The notes beneath the pieces are model-generated. The model saw only the letters and a list, made by a program, of their open reading frames with translations, searched no databases and was not told the origin of the DNA. Shown one piece after another: positions 11,508 through 21,269 of a stretch of 64,000 nt of DNA. The translations under genes and the position numbers were made by a program. Numbering within the stretch: position 1 is the stretch's first letter; each line of letters starts with the position of its first letter. The stretch is from Streptococcus cuniculi (GTDB lineage Bacteria; Bacillota; Bacilli; Lactobacillales; Streptococcaceae): the NCBI RefSeq assembly GCF_001921845.1, contig NZ_MSJM01000005.1:124001-188000 (forward strand), written 5' to 3'.

Positions 11508-12658
11508 TGAAAGAAGAAAGTACTAAAGAGTGGGCCAATGGGGTTGCAAGTGGCGATATTAAAGAGCCAGAAATCTGTGTTCCTAAGAAAGACCTTAAAA
11601 TCAAGAAAGTCGATAGCCTTAACAAGGATAAGGTTTTAGCAGGTGTGAAATTTGCAGTTAGCAATGCGGCAGGTACAGTGAATACAACTGTTACGACAGA
11701 TGCAAATGGAGAAGCGATTGTTTCTGACCTTGAGTTTGGAAACTATACTGTGACCGAGCTTGAAGCGCCAGCAGGTTACGTTCTTGACAGCGAACCAAAG
11801 GCAGTAGCTCTTGATGATACAGCTCCAGCGATTGTCACTTATCAGGTTGAAAACGTGGGGACAGGTAGCGTTAAAGTCACCAAAGTGGATGCGGACAACA
11901 AGTCTAAATTATTGCCAGGTGTAGTCTTTGCCTTGAAACAAGGCGATACTGAAGTTGCACAAGCAACAACAGGTGCAGACGGAGTCGCTCTTTTTGAGAA
12001 TGTTCCTTATGGCGATTACACACTCGTTGAGGTGTCAACCGTTGCTGGCTATGTCTTGAGCGGTGAAACACGCAATGTCAAGATTACAGAAGTTGGTCAA
12101 GTGGTTGATTTGAGCACCTTTGAAAACCGTCAAATCAAGGGTAGCGTTACCGTGACAAAAGTCGATGCAGCCGATGAATTCAAAGTCTTGCCAGGTGTAG
12201 TCTTTGTCTTGAAACAAGGGGACAAGGTTATCGCAGAAGCAAAAACGGATTCACGAGGAACTGCAACCTTTAAGAATATTCTTCATGGAACTTACACGCT
12301 TGCTGAAAAATCAACCATTGATGGCTATGTCTTGAGCGATGAAACCCGTGAAGTGACCATTTCAGAAGATGGTCAAGTGGTTGACCTTGGTAAATTTGCC
12401 AATAAGAAAAAACCAACCCCAACTCCACCATCATCAAGCACTCCAAGTAGCAGTTCATCTACTGAACCAAGTAGCTCAACGAGCACATCCCTTCCGCCAA
12501 CATCAGGGACAACACCACCTCCAGGTGGAAATGTACCTGCAAAACCAAAAGTATTTCTTCCACGTACAGGTGAAACTGCATCTGTTTGGATGGGCGTGAT
12601 GGGGCTTGCCTTGGTCGTTCTTGCAGGATTTGTCTATCGTGTAAAAAAAGAAAAATAA
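11507..12658 (+). pseudogene. LPXTG surface adhesin, 3' part (CnaB repeats and anchor)
   Basis: Continues the broken adhesin. Three CnaB/SpaA-like prealbumin repeats are visible, starting about LKIKKVDSLNKDKVLAGV, SVKVTKVDADNKSKLLPGV and SVTVTKVDAADEFKVLPGV, each ending near a GYVL segment. A Pro/Ser/Thr-rich wall-spanning stretch follows, then the sortase motif LPRTGE, a hydrophobic helix and the charged tail RVKKEK. Its apparent GTG start overlaps the upstream stop as TAGTG, so coupled translation is conceivable, but the product would lack a signal peptide and could not be exported. Best regarded as the 3' end of one inactivated gene unless the frameshift is a sequencing error or phase-variable. 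Confidence 0.85.
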
Positions 12659-12668
12659 GCTGAATAGC

Positions 12669-12700
12669 TAAAAAAGAAAGGGGGCTCCCTTTCTTTTTTA
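12669..12700 (+). terminator. Terminator of the adhesin gene
   Basis: A-rich arm AAAAAAGAAAGGG, loop GGCT, CCCTTTCTTTTTT: a 13-bp stem ending in Ts. Confidence 0.9.
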
Positions 12701-12720
12701 TGTGGCTTGAACATACAACA

Positions 12721-12757
12721 AAGGAGTAAGGCCAACTGCTTGTGCCTCACTCCTCAT
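12721..12757 (-). terminator. Terminator of dhaKLM
   Basis: GGAGTAAGGC (12723-12732) pairs with GCCTCACTCC (12744-12753), one mismatch. The minus-strand product ends in a T-rich tract just beyond dhaM. Confidence 0.7.
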
Positions 12758-12758
12758 T

Positions 12759-13136
12759 TTATTTATGGATTTCTAATTCTGCCAGTTGTGCAAGAACCGC
12801 TTCAAGAGGAGCGCCTGCTTGGAGCAGAGCTGCTGCGGTGTAGCTCCCTTCAACAATAGGAACGGATTGGATGCGGATGTCCTTATCAGAGAAATCAGCG
12901 ACCATTTCCATGTTCATCCGGGCACTGCCGAGATCGAAAAAGGCGAGAATCATTTCAGCGGGATTGCTGTTTACCGCGTCTTCTACTCGGGAAAATTCTG
13001 TCCCGATACTGCCGTCTTCCAGCCCACCGCAATAGGTGATAGGAACATCTTTTGCCACTTCAGAGATTAAATCAATGGCTCCTTGCGCTAGATGACGAGA
13101 GTGGGAGACGATGACGATACCGATTGTTTGTGTCAT
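12759..13136 (-). CDS. dhaM: DhaM, PTS phosphotransfer subunit of dihydroxyacetone kinase
   Basis: Receives phosphate from HPr and passes it to the ADP bound in DhaL, so dihydroxyacetone is phosphorylated at the expense of PEP. The 125-residue protein is the short single-domain (mannose EIIA-like) DhaM typical of Gram-positives, not the multidomain E. coli form. The phospho-accepting His is in the VSHS motif (about His12). GGLEDGSIGTEF is also conserved. Overlaps dhaL by 4 nt (ATGA), so translation is probably coupled. Last gene of dhaKLM. Confidence 0.95.
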   Translation of the reverse strand: MTQTIGIVIVSHSRHLAQGAIDLISEVAKDVPITYCGGLEDGSIGTEFSRVEDAVNSNPAEMILAFFDLGSARMNMEMVADFSDKDIRIQSVPIVEGSYTAAALLQAGAPLEAVLAQLAELEIHK

Positions 13137-13711
13137 ACCAGTCCAGCCTCCACCAATGCTTCAAAGAGAAGACCAGAGGAATAAGAACCTGGGTCAATAT
13201 GCCCAACAGAACGCTCGCCAACGTAAGAAGCGCGCCCCTTGGTAGCCTGCAACTCCTTGGTATTGTCAACAGCAGCTCGAATCGAGTCAAGGCTAAGTTG
13301 TCCTGCTTTGAGGTCTGCAATGACAGGTGTCCAGACATCTACCATGGTCTTTTCACCGACGGCTGCTTTTCCCCGCTTTTGAATCATGTCAAGCCCTGCC
13401 TGAAGGCTGTCAACCAAGGAAGCGCCAGTTTGCGCACTCTTGGTCAGTCCCATAAAGGCTGAACCATAGAGCGGACCAGAGGCTCCGCCGACCTTGCTAA
13501 GTAGCTGCATGGAAACAATCTTGAAGATTTCATCAGGACTTCCGAATTCCTTGCCCTCTAATTGTTCCATCACAGCTGCCATGCCACGAGCCATATTTCC
13601 CCCGTGATCGCCGTCGCCAATCGGTGTATCCAGTTCGCTTAACAAGTCTTTATTGTCTTGGATTTTTTGCGCAAATAGTTGCATCCATTTGAATACTGCT
13701 TGTGTCTCCAT
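13133..13711 (-). CDS. dhaL: DhaL, ADP-binding subunit of dihydroxyacetone kinase
   Basis: Carries a tightly bound ADP that acts as a phosphorylated coenzyme, transferring phosphate from DhaM to dihydroxyacetone held by DhaK. 192 residues, usual length. The nucleotide/Mg-binding DTPIGDGDHGGNMARGM segment (about residues 24-42) and GGASGPLYGSAFMG are visible, as is the C-terminal GHIDPGSYSS. Lies 10 nt after dhaK and overlaps dhaM by 4 nt. Confidence 0.96.
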   Translation of the reverse strand: METQAVFKWMQLFAQKIQDNKDLLSELDTPIGDGDHGGNMARGMAAVMEQLEGKEFGSPDEIFKIVSMQLLSKVGGASGPLYGSAFMGLTKSAQTGASLVDSLQAGLDMIQKRGKAAVGEKTMVDVWTPVIADLKAGQLSLDSIRAAVDNTKELQATKGRASYVGERSVGHIDPGSYSSGLLFEALVEAGLV

Positions 13712-13721
13712 AGAGTCCTCC

Positions 13722-14711
13722 TTACCAAGCTGGTGTTTCGACAGCGGCTTCTAGCCCTTCAAGCCAGCTAGTCTCTTCTAGCTTAATCAAGGTGAGAGAA
13801 AGCCCTGCCATATCAATAGAGGTCATGTAGTTGCCAATCTTATGGTAGACCACTTCAATCTCCTTGTCTTTCAAGAGTTGAGCGACATCGTTTGCAAAAA
13901 CGTATTGCTCCATGAGTGGGGTAGCGCCTAGGCCGTTGATGAGAAGACCGTATTTTTCACCTGCTTGGGCATTGAAATCTTGGAGTAACTTGGCAACCAA
14001 TTCTTCAGCTAATGCTTGAGACGGTTGGAGTTTTTCTTTCTTGTAGCCAGGTTCACCATGGATTCCCACGCCGTATTCAAATTCATCTTCTTCAAGGACA
14101 AAGCCTGGTTTGCCAACTTCCGGAACAGTAGCGCCAGAAAGGGCGAGGCCAATGGTCTTAATCTGAGGGACGAGTGCGTCTGCTAGTTCTTTGATTTCAG
14201 CTAGTGATTTGCCTGTTTCTGCGGCGTGTCCCAAAATCTTGTGAACAAGAATCGTTCCTGCAACGCCCCGCCGTCCTTGTGTATAGAGGCTGTTTTCCAC
14301 CGCAATGTCGTCATCGACCACCACGCTTGCTACTTCAATGCCTTCCATTTCAGCCATTTCTTGCGCCATTTCAAAGTTCATAATGTCGCCAGAGTAATTT
14401 TTAATGACCATAAAGACGCCAGCGCCTTCGTCTGCTGCCTTAATGGCTTCCAAGATTTGGTCTGGGGTTGGTGAGGTAAAGACTGCCCCGCAAACAGCTG
14501 CAGAGAGCATGCCACGGCCGACAAATCCTGCGTGAGATGGCTCGTGACCAGAACCTCCACCAGAGATGAGACCGACCTTGCCGCGTTTTGGCGCTTTTCT
14601 GACGATGACATCGTAGCCATCGAGACGCTCGACCAATTGACCATGCATAAAGACGAGACCTTGGAGCATTTCATCGACAACGTGCTCAGGCTGGTTGATA
14701 ATTTTTTTCAT
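13722..14711 (-). CDS. dhaK: DhaK, dihydroxyacetone-binding subunit
   Basis: Binds dihydroxyacetone covalently through a His hemiaminal for phosphorylation to DHAP. About 329 residues from ATG 14711 (MKKIINQPEHVV), chosen because TTAGGAGGA precedes it; a longer in-frame start at 14741 has no such site and lies outside family length. Visible motifs: SGGGSGHEPSHAGFVG (about 44-59), and GIHGEPGY, which contains the substrate-binding His. First gene of dhaKLM; no glycerol facilitator lies beside it. Confidence 0.96.
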   Translation of the reverse strand: MKKIINQPEHVVDEMLQGLVFMHGQLVERLDGYDVIVRKAPKRGKVGLISGGGSGHEPSHAGFVGRGMLSAAVCGAVFTSPTPDQILEAIKAADEGAGVFMVIKNYSGDIMNFEMAQEMAEMEGIEVASVVVDDDIAVENSLYTQGRRGVAGTILVHKILGHAAETGKSLAEIKELADALVPQIKTIGLALSGATVPEVGKPGFVLEEDEFEYGVGIHGEPGYKKEKLQPSQALAEELVAKLLQDFNAQAGEKYGLLINGLGATPLMEQYVFANDVAQLLKDKEIEVVYHKIGNYMTSIDMAGLSLTLIKLEETSWLEGLEAAVETPAW

Positions 14712-14847
14712 GAGTATTCCTCCTAAGAAATAATGTGTCATGGGAACGAATCAACGTAAGGAAAAAAACATTTTTCCACACCTCGATGCTTATCCCATGA
14801 TAACTGAATGATTACGCTTTCAGTATACTGGAAAGTTAAACAAAAAG

Positions 14848-14877
14848 AAAGGGACAAATTCATGGGTCTGTCCCTTT
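14848..14877. promoter_or_regulatory. DhaS-type operator
   Basis: AAAGGGACA (14848-14856) and TGTCCCTTT (14869-14877) form an inverted repeat in the dhaK-dhaS intergenic region. The core GGACAAAT-N6-GTCTGTCC closely matches the Lactococcus lactis DhaS site, GGACACAT-N6-ATTTGTCC as I recall it. DhaS with DhaQ activates dhaKLM there. The site probably serves both divergent units. Confidence 0.75.
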
Positions 14878-14983
14878 GGATTTCAGGTAAAGTATGGTAA
14901 GGTAGAAGTAGTAGAGCTCTTGTTAGGCTTGCTCTTAGAGAGCGATAGCCTTTAAAGAAAAATAAGGGAGAAATGACGACCGT

Positions 14984-15538
14984 ATGGGGACATCTCTGAT
15001 TACGAAAAAGCGGATTGCCAAGGCGTTTAAGCGGCAATTAGCCAGCAAAAGTTTTGACAAGGTATCGGTTGTGGATATTATGCAGGAAGCCCATATGCGC
15101 CGCCAGACCTTTTACAATTATTTTGTGGATAAGTATGAATTGCTGGATTGGATTTTTGAGACGGAATTGCAGGAGCAGGTCACGGACAATTTGAACTACA
15201 TCAGCGGCTTGACCTTGTTAGATGAACTACTGTATTATATCGAGAGCAACCAGCATTTTTACGTTCAGCTCTTTGAAATCAAGGGGCAAAATGATTTTGT
15301 ATCCTACCTAGAGGGCTACTGTCAGATTTTAATGGATAAGATTTTGACGGAGTTGCAAGGGCAGGAGCGTGTAGCGCTAGATGGAGACTATCTGTCATTT
15401 TTGATTTCCTATCATGCAGGGGCCTTGCTTGCCTTGATTGAGCAGGGAATCGGGCAGACGCCCTGCCAGCTTTGCGCACACTATCCGCAGTTGGTACGGG
15501 TATTGACTGTATCCGTTAGAGAAAGAAGAGGGAAGTAA
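14984..15538 (+). CDS. dhaS: TetR-family activator DhaS
   Basis: A 184-residue TetR-fold regulator which, in L. lactis, acts unusually as an activator of dhaKLM when complexed with DhaQ and dihydroxyacetone. The N-terminal HTH is KVSVVDIMQEAHMRRQTFYNYF (residues about 26-47), followed by DKYELLDWIFETEL, both characteristic of DhaS. ATG 14984 follows AAGGGAGAAATGACGACCGT. Its stop TAA abuts the dhaQ ATG (TAAATG), which indicates one operon. Confidence 0.92.
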   Translation: MGTSLITKKRIAKAFKRQLASKSFDKVSVVDIMQEAHMRRQTFYNYFVDKYELLDWIFETELQEQVTDNLNYISGLTLLDELLYYIESNQHFYVQLFEIKGQNDFVSYLEGYCQILMDKILTELQGQERVALDGDYLSFLISYHAGALLALIEQGIGQTPCQLCAHYPQLVRVLTVSVRERRGK

Positions 15539-16528
15539 ATGGTTGCGATTATCAATCAAGCTCATCAGGTGATTTCACAATATATGGATGGTTTTTTATT
15601 GACGCATCCTGCACTTGAGCGGCTGGATCAGGAGCCGATTATCACGCTGAAAGAGCCAAGTGCCGACTGTGTACCCTTGGTTTCGGGAGGCGGGTCAGGC
15701 CATGAACCGATGCACGTTGGCTTTGTTGGACAGGGCATGTTGACAGCAGCCGTCTATGGGGAGCTTTTTACACCGCCTACGGCTGATGAGGTCTTGCGGG
15801 CAATCCGTCATGTGGATAAAGGACGAGGGGTCTTTGTGATTGTCAAGAATTTTGAAGCGGATTTGCAATCCTTTCAGACAGCGATTCATCAGGCAAGAGC
15901 GGAAGGCATTCAGGTTAAATACATTGTCTCCCATGATGATATTTCGGTAGATACGAAAAAGAACTTTCAAAAGCGCCATCGTGGCTTGGCAGGTACGATT
16001 TTACTCCATAAGATTTTAGGTGCGGCAGCCCAGTCGGGCTTGTCCTTGGATGAGCTAGAGCAACTGGCTCTAAGCCTGTCGACTGAAATGGCGACCATCG
16101 GCTTTGCGACGAGTTCGGCGCATTTTCCACAGGCCGCTTTGCCTCTCTTTGATTTAAAGGAAGGCCAGATTTCCTATGGCATTGGCATTCATGGGGAAGA
16201 AGGATACCGGACGGTTGCCTTTGAGTCCTCCGAACAATTGGCCAATGAGATTGTCAATAAACTAAAGCTCCGTTTTCGTTGGCAGGAGGGCGAGGAATTT
16301 ATCCTGTTGGTGAACAATTTAGGCACTATTTCAGAACTGGAACAGGGTGTCTTTCTCAATGATATTTGCCAATTATTGGATGTGGAAGGATTGCGGCTTC
16401 CTTTTATCAAGACGGGCCGCTTTGCGACCAGCTTAGACATAGCAGGACTATCTGTGACCCTCTGCCGTGTCAAAGATGGCAGCTGGCTTGATTATCTACA
16501 AGCAGACACAACTGCACCAGCTTGGTGA
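15539..16528 (+). CDS. dhaQ: DhaQ, DhaK-like co-activator
   Basis: A 329-residue DhaK paralogue without an accompanying DhaL/DhaM. In L. lactis DhaQ binds dihydroxyacetone and joins DhaS to activate the dha genes. It keeps SGGGSGHEPMHVGFVGQGM and GIHGEEGY, the motif with the covalent substrate His, so it should still bind dihydroxyacetone. Its location after dhaS, and the presence of a complete dhaKLM opposite, favour a sensor role over a second kinase. Possible alternative: a spare DhaK. Confidence 0.88.
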   Translation: MVAIINQAHQVISQYMDGFLLTHPALERLDQEPIITLKEPSADCVPLVSGGGSGHEPMHVGFVGQGMLTAAVYGELFTPPTADEVLRAIRHVDKGRGVFVIVKNFEADLQSFQTAIHQARAEGIQVKYIVSHDDISVDTKKNFQKRHRGLAGTILLHKILGAAAQSGLSLDELEQLALSLSTEMATIGFATSSAHFPQAALPLFDLKEGQISYGIGIHGEEGYRTVAFESSEQLANEIVNKLKLRFRWQEGEEFILLVNNLGTISELEQGVFLNDICQLLDVEGLRLPFIKTGRFATSLDIAGLSVTLCRVKDGSWLDYLQADTTAPAW

Positions 16529-16531
16529 GGG

Positions 16532-16586
16532 GAGTGGGATTCCATCGTGATGTCAATGTCTCGATGAGGTCTCACTCTTTTTATAG
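16532..16586 (+). terminator. Terminator after dhaSQ
   Basis: Imperfect stem GAGTG...CATCG with CGATG...CACTC, followed by TTTTTAT. The terminal T-run overlaps the start of a RUP-like repeat. Confidence 0.6.
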
Positions 16587-16650
16587 TAAATTGAATAAAA
16601 GTTAGGACATCGTTAAGCCGCTTTGATGAACGCCAGTTCTATCTGCAGCT
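16582..16650. repeat. RUP-like MITE, truncated copy 2
   Basis: Begins TATAGTAAATTGAATAAAAG and matches the full copies (25649 onward) through CTATCTGCAGCT, then diverges at about 16651. The right half and terminal repeat are missing. Sequence from 16651 to about 16770 is of unknown origin. One frame there reads a plausible protein end (LPSRIREWADLRYKDRLEK, stop), perhaps a gene remnant. Confidence 0.7.
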
Positions 16651-16769
16651 ATCCATTGGTGTCGCACGAAGAGCAAGACTTGGAAGGCAGGAAGATTGCC
16701 AGCTTCCGAGCAGGATTAGAGAATGGGCAGACCTGCGCTACAAGGACAGGCTCGAAAAATAGGGAGAAT

Positions 16770-16780
16770 TATGGTAAAAT
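16770..16780 (+). promoter_or_regulatory. Probable extended -10 promoter of polC
   Basis: TGG-TAAAAT (TAAAAT 16775-16780), 31 nt before the polC start. No good -35. The near-identical string ATGGTAAAATAAG occurs before pepS (about 24103). Confidence 0.4.
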
Positions 16781-16810
16781 AAGAGGAATAGAAAGACAAG
16801 GGATATCAGA

Positions 16811-19800
16811 ATGACAGATACGTTTCAATTACTATTGAATCAAATTGGTCTACCGCTTGAGTTGAAAGAGTCAAGCGCGTTTTCGAGTGCGAAGATTGAG
16901 CAGGTCTTGGTACATAAAAAGAGCAAGGTCTGGGACTTCACCTTCCGGTTTGAAGAGCCCCTCCCCTTGCTTCAGTATCAATTGTTTAAGGCAAAATTGC
17001 TCAATGAGTTTCAAAAGACGGGCAATCAGGTGCGTTTTCGCTTGGTCACCAATCAAGAGAACCTTGATCCCGTCTTGGTGCAGGACTATTATCAAGAAGC
17101 CTTTACCGAGGAATTGTGCCAGAGTGCGGGTTTTCGTTCGGTCTTTCAGCAGTTGCCAGTTGTATTTCGCGAGGGGGTCTTGTGGATAAAAGGTCCCGCC
17201 TCTGTGGATACACCACATTTCCGAAAAAATCATTTGCCCAATCTGGTAGAGCAGTTTGCGCGCTTTGGCTTTGCCAATTTAGCGGTGGACATTGAGGTCT
17301 GCGAGGAGATGACCAAGGCCCAAGTGGAGGAATTCCAGGCCCAAAATGAAGAGCTTCTCCAAAAAGCTAGCCAAGAAACCTTGGAAGCTATGGAGCAATT
17401 AGCCCAAATGGCACCACCGCCAGAAGCCAGTCCGCAGCCAAGTTTCCAAGAATTTAAAAAGCAGGCTCCGCGCAAGGTTAGCCTTGAAAAATCAGAGATT
17501 ACACCGATGATTGAGATTGACACGGAAGAAAACCGCATCGTCTTTGAAGGTTTGGTCTTTGATGTGGAGCAACGGACGACACGAACAGGTCGGGTCATTA
17601 TCAATTTCAAGATGACCGACTACACCTCTTCTTTTTCCATGCAAAGATGGGCAAAAAATGAAGAAGAAGCGCAGAAGTTTGACATGGTGAAAAAAGGCAA
17701 TTGGCTCCGTGTTCGCGGCAATATCGAGACCAATAATTTCACGCGCGATTTGACTATGAACGTGCAGGAAATCCAAGAAGTCAAGCGTGATATTCGCAAG
17801 GATCTCATGCCTGATGACCAAAAGCGGGTGGAGTTTCATGCCCATACTAATATGTCTACCATGGATGCCCTACCACCCGTCGAGGACTTGGTTGCCCGAG
17901 CGGCTAAGTGGGGTCACAAGGCGATTGCCATTACCGACCACGGCAATGTCCAATCCTTCCCTCATGGCTATCATGCTGCCCGCAAGGCGGGAATCAAGGC
18001 ACTCTTTGGAATGGAAGCCAATATCGTCGAAGACAGCGTACCAATCGTCTACAACGAAGCAGACCTTTCCTTATCCGATGCGACCTATGTCGTCTTTGAC
18101 GTGGAGACCACAGGACTTTCTGCGGTGTACAACAGCCTGATTCAGATTGCGGCCTCTAAGATGCACAAGGGAAATGTGATTGCTGAATTTGATGAATTTA
18201 TCAATCCAGGCCATCCCTTGAGCCAGTTTACAACAGACTTGACAGGGATTACCGATGAGCATGTCAGAAACAGTAAACCTCTAGAGCAGGTTCTGCAAGA
18301 ATTCCAGGCTTTCTGTGAAGGTTCTGTTCTCGTTGCCCACAATGCGACCTTTGACGTTGGCTTCATGGATGTCAACTACGAACGAGCAGGCATGCCTACT
18401 ATTACGCAACCGGTCATCGATACCCTAGAATTTGCCCGCAATCTCTATCCAGAATACAAGCGGCATGGTCTGGGGCCTCTGACCAAACGCTTTGGTGTCG
18501 CACTTGAGCATCACCACATGGCCAATTACGATGCGGAAGCCACAGGGCGCCTCCTCTTTATCTTCCTAAAAGATGCCCTTGAAAAGCATGGTATCAGCCG
18601 TTTAGACCAATTAAATACAGAATTGATCGCTGAAGATTCCTATAAAAAAGCCCGGGTCAAACACGCGACCCTGTATGTCACCAATCAAACGGGCTTAAAA
18701 AATATCTTTAAGCTGGTTTCTCTATCCAACACCAAGTATTTTGAAGGTGTGCCACGGATTCCGCGGACGGTCTTAAATGAGCACCGTGAGGGCTTGATAT
18801 TGGGGACAGCCTGTCAGGAGGGCGAAGTCTTTGATGAGTTGCTCTCAAAAGGGATTGATGAAGCGGTCAAGGTAGCAAGCTATTATGATTTCATCGAAGT
18901 CATGCCGCCTGCCCTGTATGCGCCTATGATTGCCAAGGAGCAGTTCAAGGATATGGCAGAAATCGAAGCCATGATTCAGAACCTGATTGAGGTTGGACGC
19001 AGGGCGCATTTGCCTGTTCTTGCGACAGGAAATGTCCACTATATCGACCCAGAAGAAGAGATTTACCGTGAGATTATCGTGCGTTCCTTGGGACAAGGAG
19101 CTATGATTAACCGCACCATCGGTCACGGAGAAAATGCCCAACCAGCACCGCTCCCAAAAGCACATTTCCGCACGACCAATGAAATGCTCGATGAATTTGC
19201 CTTCTTAGGAGAGGAGCTGGCGCGGGAAATCGTCATCACCAATCCCAACGCCATGCTAGAGCGCTTTGAAGATGTCGAAGTGGTCAAAAAAGATCTCTAC
19301 ACTCCCTATCTGGAAAAGGCCGAAGAGCGAGTGGCAGAATTAACCTATAAAAAAGCCTTTGAAGTCTACGGCAATCCACTGCCAGACATTATTGACCTAC
19401 GGATTGAAAAAGAATTGACGTCCATCTTGGGAAATGGCTTTGCCGTGATTTATCTAGCTTCTCAGATGTTGGTAACGCGCTCTAACGAGCGTGGGTATCT
19501 GGTCGGTTCACGGGGGTCTGTCGGATCGAGCTTTGTTGCGACCATGATTGGGATTACCGAGGTTAATCCCATGCCACCTCATTATGTCTGTCCAAATTGC
19601 CAGCATAGTGAGTTTATCACAGATGGCTCCTACGGTTCTGGCTTTGACATGCCAGACAAGGACTGTCCAGAATGTGGTCACAAGTATGCCAAAGACGGAC
19701 AGGATATTCCCTTTGAGACCTTCTTGGGGTTTGATGGAGACAAGGTACCCGATATTGACTTGAACTTCTCTGGAGATGACCAGCCAGATGCCCATTTGGA

Positions 19801-21205
19801 CGTTCGGAAAATCTTTGGAGACCAATACGCCTTTCGGGCTGGAACAGTTGGTACCGTCGCTGCAAAAACCGCCTATGGCTTTGTCCGAGGCTATGAACGA
19901 GATTATGGGAAATTCTACCGCGATGTAGAGGTGGAACGCTTGGCTGCTGGTGCAGCGGGGGTTAAACGGACGACTGGTCAGCACCCGGGAGGAATCGTTG
20001 TTATTCCAAACTATATGGATGTCTATGATTTTACCCCAGTCCAATACCCGGCAGATGACTTGACGGCTAGTTGGCAGACCACCCACTTCAACTTCCATGA
20101 TATTGATGAAAACGTCTTGAAACTAGATGTACTGGGACACGATGATCCGACCATGATTCGGAAACTCCAAGACTTGTCAGGTATTGATCCCCAGACCATT
20201 CCAGCAGATGACAAGGGAGTGATGGCCCTCTTTTCAGGAACGGAAGTACTGGGCGTGACACCAGAGCAGATTGGCACACCGACTGGGATGTTAGGGATTC
20301 CTGAATTTGGGACCAACTTTGTCCGTGGAATGGTAGAAGAAACCCATCCGACGACCTTCTCAGAGCTGCTCCAATTATCGGGGCTATCGCACGGAACAGA
20401 CGTGTGGCTGGGCAATGCCCAAGATTTGATCAAGGCTGGAATTGCAGACCTGTCAACCGTTATCGGCTGTCGGGATGACATCATGGTCTACCTCATGCAC
20501 GCGGGACTACCACCAAAAATGGCCTTTAACATCATGGAGCGGGTGCGTAAAGGGGCATGGCTCAAGATTTCCGAAGACGAACGCAATGGCTATATTCAGG
20601 CGATGAAGGACAACAATGTTCCAGACTGGTACATTGAATCCTGTGGAAAAATCAAGTACATGTTCCCTAAAGCCCATGCGGCAGCCTACGTTATGATGGC
20701 GCTTCGTGTGGCCTACTTCAAAGTACATCATCCGATTTACTACTACTGTGCCTATTTCTCCATTCGTGCAAAAGCCTTTGACCTTGCGACCATGTCGGGA
20801 GGTCTGGACCGAGTCAAAGCCAAGATGGAAGAAATCACCATCAAAAAGAAAAATAATGAGGCCAGCAATGTGGAGCAGGATCTCTTTACCACACTTGAAA
20901 TTGTCAATGAAATGCTGGAGCGCGGCTTCAAATTTGGCAAGCTGGACTTGTACCGTTCGGATGCGACCGAATTCCAAATTGAAGGTGATACGCTGATTCC
21001 ACCTTTTGTTGCCATGGATGGTCTCGGTGAGAACGTTGCCCGCCAAGTGGTTCAGGCGCGTGAAGAAGGAGAATTCCTTTCCAAGACTGAACTAAGAAAA
21101 CGCGGAGGCCTCTCTGCAACCCTTGTGGACAAGCTCGATGAAATGGGTATCCTAGGCAATATGCCAGAAGATAACCAGTTGAGTTTGTTTGATGAATTAT
21201 TTTAG
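16811..21205 (+). CDS. polC: DNA polymerase III alpha subunit, PolC type
   Basis: Main replicative polymerase of low-GC Gram-positives. 1464 residues, normal. Order of parts: N-terminal domain and OB-fold (to about 330); PHP domain beginning [17 protein letters not shown], split by a proofreading exonuclease ([12 protein letters not shown], then [13 protein letters not shown]); polymerase core with [11 protein letters not shown] carrying catalytic aspartates; a C-terminal domain ending LSLFDELF, which resembles a beta-clamp-binding motif. A Cys4 zinc-binding loop (CPNCQHSEF... CPECGHKY) marks PolC. Transcribed alone; long antisense frames inside it are shadows. Confidence 0.99.
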   Translation: MTDTFQLLLNQIGLPLELKESSAFSSAKIEQVLVHKKSKVWDFTFRFEEPLPLLQYQLFKAKLLNEFQKTGNQVRFRLVTNQENLDPVLVQDYYQEAFTEELCQSAGFRSVFQQLPVVFREGVLWIKGPASVDTPHFRKNHLPNLVEQFARFGFANLAVDIEVCEEMTKAQVEEFQAQNEELLQKASQETLEAMEQLAQMAPPPEASPQPSFQEFKKQAPRKVSLEKSEITPMIEIDTEENRIVFEGLVFDVEQRTTRTGRVIINFKMTDYTSSFSMQRWAKNEEEAQKFDMVKKGNWLRVRGNIETNNFTRDLTMNVQEIQEVKRDIRKDLMPDDQKRVEFHAHTNMSTMDALPPVEDLVARAAKWGHKAIAITDHGNVQSFPHGYHAARKAGIKALFGMEANIVEDSVPIVYNEADLSLSDATYVVFDVETTGLSAVYNSLIQIAASKMHKGNVIAEFDEFINPGHPLSQFTTDLTGITDEHVRNSKPLEQVLQEFQAFCEGSVLVAHNATFDVGFMDVNYERAGMPTITQPVIDTLEFARNLYPEYKRHGLGPLTKRFGVALEHHHMANYDAEATGRLLFIFLKDALEKHGISRLDQLNTELIAEDSYKKARVKHATLYVTNQTGLKNIFKLVSLSNTKYFEGVPRIPRTVLNEHREGLILGTACQEGEVFDELLSKGIDEAVKVASYYDFIEVMPPALYAPMIAKEQFKDMAEIEAMIQNLIEVGRRAHLPVLATGNVHYIDPEEEIYREIIVRSLGQGAMINRTIGHGENAQPAPLPKAHFRTTNEMLDEFAFLGEELAREIVITNPNAMLERFEDVEVVKKDLYTPYLEKAEERVAELTYKKAFEVYGNPLPDIIDLRIEKELTSILGNGFAVIYLASQMLVTRSNERGYLVGSRGSVGSSFVATMIGITEVNPMPPHYVCPNCQHSEFITDGSYGSGFDMPDKDCPECGHKYAKDGQDIPFETFLGFDGDKVPDIDLNFSGDDQPDAHLDVRKIFGDQYAFRAGTVGTVAAKTAYGFVRGYERDYGKFYRDVEVERLAAGAAGVKRTTGQHPGGIVVIPNYMDVYDFTPVQYPADDLTASWQTTHFNFHDIDENVLKLDVLGHDDPTMIRKLQDLSGIDPQTIPADDKGVMALFSGTEVLGVTPEQIGTPTGMLGIPEFGTNFVRGMVEETHPTTFSELLQLSGLSHGTDVWLGNAQDLIKAGIADLSTVIGCRDDIMVYLMHAGLPPKMAFNIMERVRKGAWLKISEDERNGYIQAMKDNNVPDWYIESCGKIKYMFPKAHAAAYVMMALRVAYFKVHHPIYYYCAYFSIRAKAFDLATMSGGLDRVKAKMEEITIKKKNNEASNVEQDLFTTLEIVNEMLERGFKFGKLDLYRSDATEFQIEGDTLIPPFVAMDGLGENVARQVVQAREEGEFLSKTELRKRGGLSATLVDKLDEMGILGNMPEDNQLSLFDELF

Positions 21206-21210
21206 GGATT

Positions 21211-21250
21211 AAAAAAACCATTTTGGAATCTTTCCAAAATGGTTTTTTAT
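21211..21250. terminator. Bidirectional terminator after polC
   Basis: AAAAAACCATTTTGGA, loop ATCTT, TCCAAAATGGTTTTTT: a 16-bp stem with A and T tracts on either side, between the converging polC and osmoprotectant transporter genes. Confidence 0.92.
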
Positions 21251-21269
21251 GATGTTTGAACGTAATAGA

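Noticed and set aside
12759..14711. ATP-dependent dihydroxyacetone kinase
   Set aside because: Separate DhaK, DhaL and a DhaM with a phospho-His motif show the PTS-dependent type; no fused K-L kinase is present.
15539..16528. Second functional DhaK
   Set aside because: No DhaL or DhaM accompanies it and it is fused in one operon to DhaS; the DhaQ co-activator role explains the context better.
16623..16814. 63-codon frame upstream of polC
   Set aside because: Begins in a truncated RUP repeat and ends over the polC start; no family resemblance and no RBS.
19508..20098. 196-codon minus-strand frame inside polC
   Set aside because: Lies opposite the polymerase core and zinc-binding region of polC; composition is a shadow of the sense strand.
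20507..21046. 179-codon minus-strand frame inside polC
   Set aside because: Same reason; no RBS and full overlap with conserved polC sequence.
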